From Variovorax paradoxus NBRC 15149 (GTDB lineage Bacteria > Pseudomonadota > Gammaproteobacteria > Burkholderiales > Burkholderiaceae_C): 64,000 nucleotides of DNA. Shown piece by piece: positions 25,888 through 33,995 of the stretch. Within the stretch, counting starts at the first letter, position 1; every line of letters begins with the position of its first letter. The stretch covers positions 655,172-719,171 of the forward strand of contig NZ_BCUT01000007.1 in assembly GCF_001591365.1 (NCBI RefSeq), read 5' to 3'. The translations under genes and the position numbers were made by a program. The notes under the pieces are model-generated. The model made no database searches and had not been told where the DNA came from. It saw nothing but the letters and a program-made list of their open reading frames with translations.

Positions 25888-27105
25888 ATGCGTTCTTCGT
25901 CTCCTTTTTTCAAGATGGCCCTGCTGCTGGGCCTGCTCTCGGCCATCGGGCCCTTCGCCATCGACATGTACCTGCCGGCGCTGCCGGCCATCGGCCAGGC
26001 GCTGCGCGCCGACATCGGCGCGGTGCAGATGAGCCTCACGGCGTTCTTTCTTTCGCTGGGTGCGGGCCAGCTGCTGTACGGGCCGGTCTCGGACATGGTC
26101 GGGCGCAAGCCGCCGCTGTACGCCGGGCTGGTGCTGTTCGCGCTGGCGAGCGTGGGCTGCGCGCTGGCCACCGACATCCACACGCTGATCGCGCTGCGCT
26201 TCGTGCAGGGCCTGGGCGCGGCGGCCGGCATGGCGATTCCGCGCGCGGTGGTGCGCGACCTGCACACCGGCACCGATGCCGCGCGCCTCATGTCGCTGCT
26301 GATCCTGGTGTTCAGCGTGTCGCCGATCCTCGCGCCGCTCGCGGGCAGCGCGGTGATTGCGGTGGCGGGCTGGCGCGGCGTGTTCTGGGCCGTGACCCTT
26401 GCCGCGGTGGCGGGCCTTGCGATGATGGTCACGCAGCTGCGCGAAACGCGGCCGGCCTCGGAGCGCGTCGAGAGCAGCCTCGGCAGCGCCCTGTCGGCCT
26501 ACGGGGTGCTGCTGCGCGACTGGCATTACCTCGGGCTGGTGTTCATCGGCGGCTTTGCGATGGCGGGCTTCTTCACCTACCTGGCGAATTCGTCGTTCGT
26601 GATGATCGACCACTACGGCCTGTCGCCCGCGCTCTACAGCGTGGCCTTCGGCGTGAACGCGGCGGCCTTCATCGGCGCCTCGCAGTTCACCGGTTCGCTG
26701 GGCGAGCGCTTCGGGCTGGTGGGCCTCGTCAAATTTGGCGTGGTGGCCTCGGGCATGGCGATGCTGGCGATGTTCACGTACTTTGCCGCGGGCGGCGACA
26801 GCCTCTGGGTGCTGATCGTGCTGTACTTCATCGCCTCCGGCTTCATGGGCCTGGTGATCCCGACCACCGGCGTGCTGGCGCTGGAAATGCACGGCGCCAT
26901 CGCGGGCACGGCCTCGGCGCTGCTCGGCACGCTGCAGATGCTGACCGGCGCACTGGCCATGGCGGTGGTAGGCCTCTTCACCGACGGCCGCCCGCTGCCG
27001 ATGGTGGCCGGCATGGCCGGCGGCGCGCTGATCGCGCTGGTGCTGACCTGGCTCACGCTGGGCAGCGTGCGTTCCGAACCCACGCGCAGGACGCAAGAGG
27101 CGTGA
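25888..27105 (+). CDS. Bcr/CflA family multidrug efflux MFS transporter
   Basis: A 405-residue, 12-helix DHA1 exporter of the Bcr/CflA type, which expels drugs such as bicyclomycin or chloramphenicol by proton antiport. The helix 1 signature LGLLSAIGPFAIDMYLPALP is at residues 14-33. Motif A (GPVSDMVGRKPPLYAG) and the antiporter motif C region (LIVFSVSPILAPLAGS-like) are intact. The start was set at the ATG that puts helix 1 close to the N-terminus. Its stop overlaps a GTG start of the next MFS gene (GTGA), so the two exporters and probably the pqi genes that follow form one transcript. Confidence 0.92.
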   Translation: MRSSSPFFKMALLLGLLSAIGPFAIDMYLPALPAIGQALRADIGAVQMSLTAFFLSLGAGQLLYGPVSDMVGRKPPLYAGLVLFALASVGCALATDIHTLIALRFVQGLGAAAGMAIPRAVVRDLHTGTDAARLMSLLILVFSVSPILAPLAGSAVIAVAGWRGVFWAVTLAAVAGLAMMVTQLRETRPASERVESSLGSALSAYGVLLRDWHYLGLVFIGGFAMAGFFTYLANSSFVMIDHYGLSPALYSVAFGVNAAAFIGASQFTGSLGERFGLVGLVKFGVVASGMAMLAMFTYFAAGGDSLWVLIVLYFIASGFMGLVIPTTGVLALEMHGAIAGTASALLGTLQMLTGALAMAVVGLFTDGRPLPMVAGMAGGALIALVLTWLTLGSVRSEPTRRTQEA

Positions 27106-28550
27106 GCGGCGCAGCGCACATGCAAGCCGCGGCGGCGGTCGAGAGCGACGCTGCGCAGGACGCCGACGGGCTGGACCCGCCGGCGCGCCAGCGCGCAATG
27201 CTGGTGATCATCCTCGGCATCATGGTGGCGGTGCTCGACGGCACCATCGTCAACCTGGCGCTGCCGGGCATTGCGCGCGAACTGCAGGCCAGCCCCTCGC
27301 ATGCGATCTGGGTGGTCAACGCCTACCAGATCGCCACGCTGGTGATGCTGCTGCCGCTGGCATCGCTCGGCGACCTGGTCGGCTACCGGCGCGTCTACCT
27401 GGTGGGCATGGCCGTGTTCACGGTGTCCTCGATCGGCGCCACCTTTGCCGATTCGCTGGCCACGCTGATTGCCGCGCGCACCTTCCAGGGCCTGGGCGCG
27501 GCCGGCATCATGAGCGTGAACGCGGCGCTGGTGCGGCTGACCTTTCCGTCGGCGCTGCTGGGGCGCGGCATGGCGATCAACTCGATGGTGGTGGCCACGT
27601 CCTCGGTGGCCGGGCCCTCGGTGGCGGCCGCCATTCTCTCGGTGGCTTCGTGGCCGTGGCTGTTTGCCATCAACGTGCCGCTGGGCGCCATCACGCTGGC
27701 GCTGGGCCTCAAGGCGCTGCCGTTCAACCGCGTGGCGCCGGCGGCGGGCCTGCGCTTCTCGCCGATCGACGTGGCGCTCAACGTGCTGATGTTCTCGCTG
27801 GTGTTCCTGGGCGTCGACCGGCTGGGCGTGCGCGAGGGCGGCGTGCCCGGCGGCGCGCAGGCCTCGGCCTGGGCCATCCTGCTGGCCGGCGTGGCGGTGG
27901 GCTTCGTCTATCTGCGGCGCCAGCGCAGGCTGGCGGTGCCGCTGTTCCCGATCGACCTGCTGCGCATTCCGGTGTTCGCGCTTTCCATGGGCACGTCGGT
28001 GGCGGCCTTCTGCGCGCAGATGCTGGCCTACATTGCGCTGCCGTTCCTGCTGCTGGAGGTGTACGGCCGCAGCCACATCGAGGCCGGGCTGCTCATCACC
28101 GCCTGGCCGCTGGCCATCGTGGCCATGGCGCCCATCGCGGGCCGGCTGATCGGGCGCTATCCGGACGGGCTGCTGGGCGGCATTGGCCTCGGCCTGCTCG
28201 CCATCGGCCTGGCGTTGCTGGCGGCGCTGCCGGCGCATCCGGGCAATGCCGACATCGCCTGGCGCATGGCGCTGTGCGGGCTGGGCTTCGGCCTGTTCCA
28301 GTCGCCGAACAACCACACCATCGTGACCTCGCCGCCGGCGCACCGCAGCGGTGCGGCCAGCGGCATGCTGGGCACGGCGCGGCTCACGGGGCAGACGCTG
28401 GGCGCGGTGGTGCTGGCCGGCGTGTTCAGCATCTGGACCCCGCACGGCGGCCGCGGGCCGGTGGTGGCGCTGGTGCTGGCGGCCTGCTGCGCGGGCCTGG
28501 CGGCGGTCTTCAGCAGCCTGCGGCTGAAGACCACAGGGCAGGGCGGCTGA
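27102..28550 (+). CDS. DHA2 family MFS transporter (14-helix, EmrB/QacA-like)
   Basis: A 482-residue, 14-helix major facilitator of the EmrB/QacA drug-resistance group. Helix 1 contains MLVIILGIMVAVLDGTIVNLALP, with the acidic Asp of motif D1 and the LDGTIVNLALP signature. Motif A is present as LGDLVGYRRVYLVG, and motif C as VATSSVAGPSVAAAILS. The GTG at the listed start overlaps the upstream stop; an ATG 18 bp later (27120) is the alternative. No EmrA-type membrane fusion protein is adjacent, so it probably works alone in the inner membrane. Confidence 0.9.
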   Translation: MSGAAHMQAAAAVESDAAQDADGLDPPARQRAMLVIILGIMVAVLDGTIVNLALPGIARELQASPSHAIWVVNAYQIATLVMLLPLASLGDLVGYRRVYLVGMAVFTVSSIGATFADSLATLIAARTFQGLGAAGIMSVNAALVRLTFPSALLGRGMAINSMVVATSSVAGPSVAAAILSVASWPWLFAINVPLGAITLALGLKALPFNRVAPAAGLRFSPIDVALNVLMFSLVFLGVDRLGVREGGVPGGAQASAWAILLAGVAVGFVYLRRQRRLAVPLFPIDLLRIPVFALSMGTSVAAFCAQMLAYIALPFLLLEVYGRSHIEAGLLITAWPLAIVAMAPIAGRLIGRYPDGLLGGIGLGLLAIGLALLAALPAHPGNADIAWRMALCGLGFGLFQSPNNHTIVTSPPAHRSGAASGMLGTARLTGQTLGAVVLAGVFSIWTPHGGRGPVVALVLAACCAGLAAVFSSLRLKTTGQGG

Positions 28551-28570
28551 ATAGGTTAGGGTACGCCCCT

Positions 28571-29212
28571 ATGACGGAAGTACCTGGAACCGTGGTTTGC
28601 CCGGGCTGCGATGCGGTCTTCAGCCGCGCGCCCCTGAAGCCGCGCGAGGTGTCGCGCTGCGCCCGCTGCGGCACCGAGCTCTATCGCCACGCGGGCGACC
28701 AGCAGCGCCGCATCCTGCCGTTGACGGTGGCCTCGCTGATCATGTTCGCCATTGCCAACCTGTTCCCGATCGTCGAGATCGAGCTGCAGGGCCTGCGCAG
28801 CCAGACCACGCTGGCCGGCGCCGTGCTGGTGCTGAGCCGCGAAGGCATGTCGGTGGTGGCGCTCTTGGTGCTGGCGACGACGCTGCTCTTTCCGCTGATG
28901 CAGCTGTGCATCCTGGCGTACCTGCTGGTGCCGCTCAGCCGCGAGCGCCGCCCGGCCGGCTTTGCGATCCTGGTGCGCGCGATGCAGATGCTGCGGCCCT
29001 GGGGAATGATCGAGGTGTTCCTGCTCGGCGTGCTGGTGGCGATCGTCAAGCTCTCGAGCATGGCGAGCGTGGTGGCGGGGCCGGCGCTGTGGGCTTTCAT
29101 GGCGCTCACGGTGCTGCTCACCGCGGTGCTCTCGTTCAACCCCAATGCCTTCTGGGAAATGACCTTTCGCCCGCCCGGCGAATCCGGCGAGCCCGGCAGG
29201 GAGGCCGCGTGA
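28571..29212 (+). CDS. pqiA: PqiA-like membrane protein, first half-unit
   Basis: A 213-residue PqiA-domain protein. An N-terminal zinc-ribbon-like pair (CPGCD at residues 10-14 and CARCG at 30-34) is followed by four hydrophobic segments (from about 50, 75, 105 and 140 onward). E. coli PqiA is one chain of about 417 residues with two such modules; here the modules are separate genes, this being the first. PqiA anchors the PqiB/PqiC periplasmic tunnel for lipid transport between inner and outer membranes. The stop overlaps the GTG start of the second pqiA-like gene. Confidence 0.9.
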   Translation: MTEVPGTVVCPGCDAVFSRAPLKPREVSRCARCGTELYRHAGDQQRRILPLTVASLIMFAIANLFPIVEIELQGLRSQTTLAGAVLVLSREGMSVVALLVLATTLLFPLMQLCILAYLLVPLSRERRPAGFAILVRAMQMLRPWGMIEVFLLGVLVAIVKLSSMASVVAGPALWAFMALTVLLTAVLSFNPNAFWEMTFRPPGESGEPGREAA

Positions 29213-29925
29213 GCGCAGGCGAATTCCAGGCGCCGGACGACGCCGAAGCGCCGGTGGCCACGGCCAGCGCGCTGGGCCTCCTGGCCTGCCCGCATTGCGA
29301 TGCCGTCTGGCGCGGCGCTGCCGAGGGCGAGCCCTGCGGGCGCTGCGGCACGCACCTGCACACGCGCAAGCCCTACAGCCTGAACCGCACCTGGGCCTTC
29401 CTCATTGCGGCGTGCATCATGTACATCCCGGCCAACCTGCTGCCGGTGATGATCACGCGCACGCTCTTCGGCGCGCAGTACGACACCATCCTGAGCGGCG
29501 TCATCTACTTCTGGGTGTCGGGCGCCTACGGGCTCGCGGCCATCATCTTCATTGCGAGCTTCCTGGTGCCGCTGTTCAAGCTCACGGTGCTGATCCTGCT
29601 GGCCTTGCTGGCGCAGCGCGGCAGCAGCTGGCGCCGGCCCGAGCGGGCCAGGCTCTATCACATCATCGAGATCATCGGCCGCTGGTCGATGCTCGACGTG
29701 TTCGTGGTGTCGCTGCTCACCGGCCTGGTGCAGATCCAGGGCTTTGCGGTCATCAACGCGGGCGTGGGCATTGCGGCCTTCGGATCGGTGGTGGTGCTGA
29801 CGATGCTGGCCTCGCTGAGCTTCGACCCCAGGCTCAACTGGGACAGCCGGCAGGAGCAGCAGCAGGAAGCCGAACGGGAACGCCGGGAACCGGCACGCGA
29901 CAACAGGGAACACAAGCCAGCATGA
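29209..29925 (+). CDS. pqiA: PqiA-like membrane protein, second half-unit
   Basis: A 238-residue second PqiA module. The cysteine ribbon is CPHCD near residue 27 and CGRCG near 43. The four-helix PqiA core begins with TWAFLIAACIMYIPANLLPVM, and the conserved WSMLDVFVVSLLTGLVQ is helix 4 of the family. A Glu/Arg-rich cytoplasmic tail follows from about residue 210. The GTG start overlaps the preceding stop (GTGA). The pair of half-genes together corresponds to one fused enterobacterial PqiA. It overlaps pqiB by 4 bp. Confidence 0.9.
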   Translation: MSAGEFQAPDDAEAPVATASALGLLACPHCDAVWRGAAEGEPCGRCGTHLHTRKPYSLNRTWAFLIAACIMYIPANLLPVMITRTLFGAQYDTILSGVIYFWVSGAYGLAAIIFIASFLVPLFKLTVLILLALLAQRGSSWRRPERARLYHIIEIIGRWSMLDVFVVSLLTGLVQIQGFAVINAGVGIAAFGSVVVLTMLASLSFDPRLNWDSRQEQQQEAERERREPARDNREHKPA

Positions 29926-31568
29926 GCGACGACGAAGCCAGACCCCCCAACGATCCATCCCCCCCGCCCGGGCTTCCTGCGCCGCGCGTGGTGCGCCGGC
30001 GCGAATGGCTGCCCTCGCTGATCTGGCTGATCCCCATCGTTGCCGCGCTGGTCGGCGTGATGCTGGTGGTCCGGATCCTGATGCAGCGCGGGCCCGAGAT
30101 CGTGCTCACCTTCAACACGGCCGAGGGCCTGGAGGCCAACAAGACGGCCGTCAAGTACAAGGACGTGCAGATCGGCACGGTGCAGAGCCTGAAGCTCGCG
30201 CGCGACCGCTCGCATGTGCGCGTGACCGTGCAGCTCAGCAAGGAGGCCGAGAGCTTCACCGCCGAGGATTCGCGCTTCTGGGTGGTGCGGCCGCGGCTCG
30301 ACACCTCGGGCATCTCGGGCCTGGGCACCTTGCTGTCGGGCGCCTACATCGGCGCCGACGCGGGCGTGTCGAACGAGACCGCGAGCGAGTTCAAGGGGCT
30401 GGAGGTGCCGCCGATCGTCACGCGCGATGCCTCGGGCCAGCAGTTCCTGCTGCGCGCCACCGACGTGGGCTCGCTCGACGTGGGCTCGCCGGTGTATTTC
30501 CGGCGCATCAAGGTGGGCCAGGTGGCGGCCTACGAGCTCGACGGCGACGGCCGCGGCGTGACGCTGCGCATCTTCGTCAATGCGCCCTACGACAAGTTCG
30601 TGGGCGTCAACACGCGCTTCTGGCAGGCCAGCGGCATCGACGCGCAGCTCAGCGCCAGCGGCTTCACGCTGCGCACGCAGTCGCTCGCCACCATCCTGCT
30701 CGGCGGCATCGCCTTCCAGGCGCCCGACGACGCCATGGGCCCGCTGGCCAAGGAGAACACGGCCTTCACGCTGGCGCAGGACGAAACCGCTGCCATGAAG
30801 GAGCCCGACGGCCCGCCGCAGACGCTGCTGATGTACTTCAACCAGTCGCTGCGCGGCCTCACGCCGGGGGCGCCGGTCGATTTCCGCGGCGTGGTGATCG
30901 GCGAGGTCAAGTCGATCGGCGTGGAGTTCGACCGCGCCGAGCGCGAGTTCCGCATGCCGGTGCTGGTGCAGGTCTATCCGGACCGGCTGCGCCGCCGCGC
31001 GGGCGAGAGCGGCGTGGAGTCGCGCGCCACCCAGCAGGAGCGGCTGCGCTTCCTGGCCGAGAAGGGGCTGCGCGCGCAGCTGCGCAACGGCAACCTGCTG
31101 ACCGGGCAGGTGTACGTGGCGCTCGACTTCTTTCCCAAGGCGCCGCCGGCCCGCATCGACGTGACGAAGAACCCGATCGAGCTGCCCACCATCGCCAACA
31201 GCCTGGACGAGATCCAGTCGCAGGTGCAGGAGATCGCAAGCAAGCTCAACAAGGTGCCCTACGAGCAGATCGCGGCCGACCTGCGCACCACGCTGGCCTC
31301 GCTCAACAAGACGCTGGCCAGCACCGAGCAGGCGGTGAACCGCATCAACACCGACCTGACGCCCGAACTGGCCGCCGCCATGAAGGATGTGCGCAAGACC
31401 GTCAACAGCGCCGAGCGCACGCTGGCCGACGACTCTCCGCTGCAGCAGGACATGCGCCAGACGCTGCGCGAACTCACGCGCGCCGCGGGCTCGGTGCGCG
31501 TGCTGACCGACTACCTCGAGCGGCATCCCGAGTCGCTCCTGCGCGGCAAACCGGACGACAAGAAATGA
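29922..31568 (+). CDS. pqiB: PqiB-like MCE-domain intermembrane transport protein
   Basis: A 548-residue MCE protein. A short cytoplasmic N-terminus is followed by one membrane anchor (about residues 32-51, SLIWLIPIVAALVGVMLVVR) and three MCE domains in the periplasm (about 58-145, 165-240, 295-395). A C-terminal coiled coil (about 430-530) is rich in Leu, Asn and Gln (EIQSQVQEIASKLNKVP). In the family, hexameric rings of three stacked MCE layers and a coiled-coil needle make a tunnel for lipids across the periplasm. Start and stop overlap neighbouring genes by 4 bp, so pqiAABC is one unit. Confidence 0.93.
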   Translation: MSDDEARPPNDPSPPPGLPAPRVVRRREWLPSLIWLIPIVAALVGVMLVVRILMQRGPEIVLTFNTAEGLEANKTAVKYKDVQIGTVQSLKLARDRSHVRVTVQLSKEAESFTAEDSRFWVVRPRLDTSGISGLGTLLSGAYIGADAGVSNETASEFKGLEVPPIVTRDASGQQFLLRATDVGSLDVGSPVYFRRIKVGQVAAYELDGDGRGVTLRIFVNAPYDKFVGVNTRFWQASGIDAQLSASGFTLRTQSLATILLGGIAFQAPDDAMGPLAKENTAFTLAQDETAAMKEPDGPPQTLLMYFNQSLRGLTPGAPVDFRGVVIGEVKSIGVEFDRAEREFRMPVLVQVYPDRLRRRAGESGVESRATQQERLRFLAEKGLRAQLRNGNLLTGQVYVALDFFPKAPPARIDVTKNPIELPTIANSLDEIQSQVQEIASKLNKVPYEQIAADLRTTLASLNKTLASTEQAVNRINTDLTPELAAAMKDVRKTVNSAERTLADDSPLQQDMRQTLRELTRAAGSVRVLTDYLERHPESLLRGKPDDKK

Positions 31569-32197
31569 AGAACAAGAAGAATCTGCTTTCGCTTGCTGCC
31601 GTCGCGGCGCTGATGGTCCTCGCAGGCTGCGCGAGCAAGCCCGACAGCTACTACACGCTCGCCAGCGCAGTGCCGGCCGCGGAGGCGGCCCCGTCGACCC
31701 TCGGCACCGCGGCGCCGCTCTACATCGAGCTGGCGCCGGTGGCGGTGCCCGAGCGGCTCGCGCGGCCGCAGATGGTGGTGGGCCGGCCGGGCGGCAGCGT
31801 GCAGGTCGACGTGCTCGAGCAGCACCGCTGGGCCGCATCGTTCGAGAACGAGCTGCAGGACGCGCTGGCCAGCGGCATCGCGGCGCGGCTCGGTGCGCTC
31901 GATGTCACCAAGGGCGGCCGCCCGTCCGCGCAGCCCGTGTGGCGCATCGCTGTGCAGGTGCGGCGGTTCGACGCGGTCGATGGCGGGCGCGTGGATGCAG
32001 GCTTCAACTGGACGCTGCGGCGCTCCGACGAGCCGCGCACCGTGGTGTGCCAGCTGGACGCGGGTGAAGCGGTCGCAGGCGGCATCGATGCGGTGGCGCA
32101 GGGCGCGCAGCGCATCACCGCCGCGGCAGCCGCGGCCATTGCGCGCAGCGTGAATGCGGCGCGGGCGAATCCGTCCGCGACCTTATGTGCGGCCTGA
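31565..32197 (+). CDS. pqiC: PqiC-like outer-membrane lipoprotein (ABC-type transport auxiliary)
   Basis: A 210-residue lipoprotein. The signal peptide MKNKKNLLSLAAVAALMVLAGC ends in the lipobox LAGC, so the mature protein starts at Cys22 and is acylated. It then has the PqiC-type opening SKPDSYYTLAS and a compact alpha/beta domain (residues 50-190). In E. coli, PqiC forms an octameric ring at the outer membrane capping the PqiB needle. The ATG overlaps the pqiB stop. Last gene of the pqi unit, followed by an inverted repeat that may terminate transcription. Confidence 0.9.
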   Translation: MKNKKNLLSLAAVAALMVLAGCASKPDSYYTLASAVPAAEAAPSTLGTAAPLYIELAPVAVPERLARPQMVVGRPGGSVQVDVLEQHRWAASFENELQDALASGIAARLGALDVTKGGRPSAQPVWRIAVQVRRFDAVDGGRVDAGFNWTLRRSDEPRTVVCQLDAGEAVAGGIDAVAQGAQRITAAAAAAIARSVNAARANPSATLCAA

Positions 32198-32205
32198 TTC
32201 TCTTT

Positions 32206-32317
32206 CTCCCTCCCCTTCCGGGGGAGGGCCGGGGTGGGGGCACGACGGCGCTCATCGATGCGTGGCGTCCAGTTGCGAGCAGCCCCCATCCCGACCTTCC
32301 CCCGGAGGGGGAAGGAG
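32206..32317. repeat. imperfect long inverted repeat (REP/BIME-like), possible terminator
   Basis: Two 36-bp arms, 32206-32241 and 32282-32317, are inverted copies matching at 31 of 36 positions. Each arm also contains its own small palindrome (CCCTCC...GGGAGGG and CCTTCCCCC...GGGGGAAGG types). The 40-bp loop is unremarkable. It sits between pqiC and the EmrB-type exporter on the same strand. Such G/C-only fold-back units are common intergenic repeats in Burkholderiales genomes; this one may end pqi transcription or stabilise its 3' end. Confidence 0.75.
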
Positions 32318-32358
32318 CAAGACAGGCATCTGCTTCCAGATAGATCGGAGCTCTCACC

Positions 32359-33960
32359 ATGGCACAGATCGGCAAGGCACCCTGCGACAACGCATTGATC
32401 CTGCATGGCGCCAAGACGCAGGAGGGCGCCTGTCCCGACGCGTCCAAGCCCTGGGTGCTGGCCGCGGCCATCGTGGGGTCGAGCATGGCCTTCATCGACG
32501 GCACGGTGGTCAACGTGGCGCTGCCGGCCATCCAGGCCGATTTGCGGGCCACGGCGTTCCAGGCGCAGTGGGTGGTCGAGTCCTATGCCTTGCTGCTGGC
32601 GGCGCTGCTGCTGGTGGGCGGCGCGCTCGGCGACCACTTCGGGCGGCGCCGCATCTTTGCGATCGGCGTGGGCATCTTCGCCCTTGCTTCCGTGGCCTGC
32701 GGGCTCTCGGGCAGCGTGCAGCAGCTGATTGCCGCGCGCGCGGTGCAGGGCATCGGCGCGGCCTTGCTGGTGCCCGGCAGCCTCGCGCTCATCAGCGCCG
32801 CATTTCCCGAGAAGGAGCGCGGCAAGGCCATCGGCGTCTGGTCGGGCTTCAGCGGCATCACGGCGGCCGCGGGGCCGGTGCTCGGCGGCTTCCTGGTCGA
32901 TCACTTCTCGTGGGCCTGGGCCTTCCTCATCAACGTGCCGATGGCGCTGCTGGTGCTGTGGATCGCATGGCGCCACGTGCCCGAGAGCCGCGGCTCGTCG
33001 GCCAGCGGCGGGCTCGATCTCATGGGTGCGCTGCTGGCCACGGCCGGCCTCGGCGGCATCGTCTATGCGTTCATCGAGGCGCCCACGCAGCACTGGCGTT
33101 CGCCCGCGGTGCTGGCGGCGCTGGGCATCGGCATCGCCGCCAGCGCGGGCTTCATTGCCGTGGAGCGCCGTGCGCGCACGCCGATGCTGCCGCTCGCGCT
33201 GCTGCGCATCGGCAACTTCAGCGGCGCCAACCTGCTGACCCTGCTGCTGTATGCGGCGCTCGGCGGCGGGCTGTATTTCTTTCCGCTCAACCTGATCCAG
33301 GTGCAGGGCTACTCGGCCACGGTAGCGGGTGCGGCGCTGCTGCCTTTCATCCTCATCATGTTCGCGCTCTCGGGCTGGGCCGGGCAGCTGGTCGACCGCT
33401 TCGGCCCGCGGCTGCCGCTGGTGATCGGCCCCGCGATTGCCGCGGCGGGCTTCGCACTGTTCGCGGTGCCCGGCGTGGAAGCGAGCTACTGGCGCGGCTT
33501 CTTTCCCGCGGTGGTGGTGCTGGGCTTCGGCATGACCGTGACCGTGGCGCCGCTCACCACCACCGTGATGAACGCGGTGGGGCCGGAGCAGGCCGGCGTG
33601 GCCTCGGGCGTCAACAACGCGGTGTCGCGTGCGGCCGCGGTGCTGGCCATTGCGGTGTTCGGCGTGATCATGGCCTGGGCTTTCGACGGCGCGCTGGTTG
33701 ACAACCTGCGCGGCATCGGCGCATCGCCCGAGGCGACGGCATTTCTCGAAGGCGAGCGCAGCAAGCTGGCCGGCGCCGCGCTGCCGCCGGGCGTCGATGC
33801 GGCCACCGCCGCGGCCCTGAAGAAGGCCGTGGCCGAATCCTTCGTCGCGGGCTTTCGCTGGGTGATGCTGCTGAGCGCGGGCCTGGCCGTGCTCAGTGCC
33901 TTGAGCGCCTGGCTGATGATCGGCGGCGGGGCGGCGAAGGACCACGGCAGCGGCGGCTGA
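32359..33960 (+). CDS. DHA2 family MFS transporter (EmrB/QacA-like)
   Basis: A 533-residue, 14-helix MFS exporter. Helix 1 has SSMAFIDGTVVNVALPAIQ (motif D1), motif A is GGALGDHFGRRRIFAIG, and motif C is AAGPVLGGFLVDHFSW. A roughly 60-residue hydrophilic stretch near the C-terminus (about residues 445-505) forms a long loop before the last helix. N-terminal 30 residues are soluble and carry two cysteines. Likely substrates are hydrophobic drugs or dyes; none can be inferred. It stands alone between the inverted repeat and the convergent S9 peptidase gene. Confidence 0.9.
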   Translation: MAQIGKAPCDNALILHGAKTQEGACPDASKPWVLAAAIVGSSMAFIDGTVVNVALPAIQADLRATAFQAQWVVESYALLLAALLLVGGALGDHFGRRRIFAIGVGIFALASVACGLSGSVQQLIAARAVQGIGAALLVPGSLALISAAFPEKERGKAIGVWSGFSGITAAAGPVLGGFLVDHFSWAWAFLINVPMALLVLWIAWRHVPESRGSSASGGLDLMGALLATAGLGGIVYAFIEAPTQHWRSPAVLAALGIGIAASAGFIAVERRARTPMLPLALLRIGNFSGANLLTLLLYAALGGGLYFFPLNLIQVQGYSATVAGAALLPFILIMFALSGWAGQLVDRFGPRLPLVIGPAIAAAGFALFAVPGVEASYWRGFFPAVVVLGFGMTVTVAPLTTTVMNAVGPEQAGVASGVNNAVSRAAAVLAIAVFGVIMAWAFDGALVDNLRGIGASPEATAFLEGERSKLAGAALPPGVDAATAAALKKAVAESFVAGFRWVMLLSAGLAVLSALSAWLMIGGGAAKDHGSGG

Positions 33961-33995
33961 AAAAAGGGCCGCGCCGCGCCCCGGCGCCACGAGGA

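Noticed and set aside
27120..28550. ATG at 27120 as start of the DHA2 exporter
   Set aside because: Possible, but the GTG at 27102 overlaps the preceding stop in the GTGA arrangement used elsewhere in this operon, so it was preferred.
33961..33995. Terminator hairpin between the convergent exporter and S9 peptidase genes
   Set aside because: The gap is G/C-rich with overlapping short symmetries, but no clean stem followed by a T tract in either direction.
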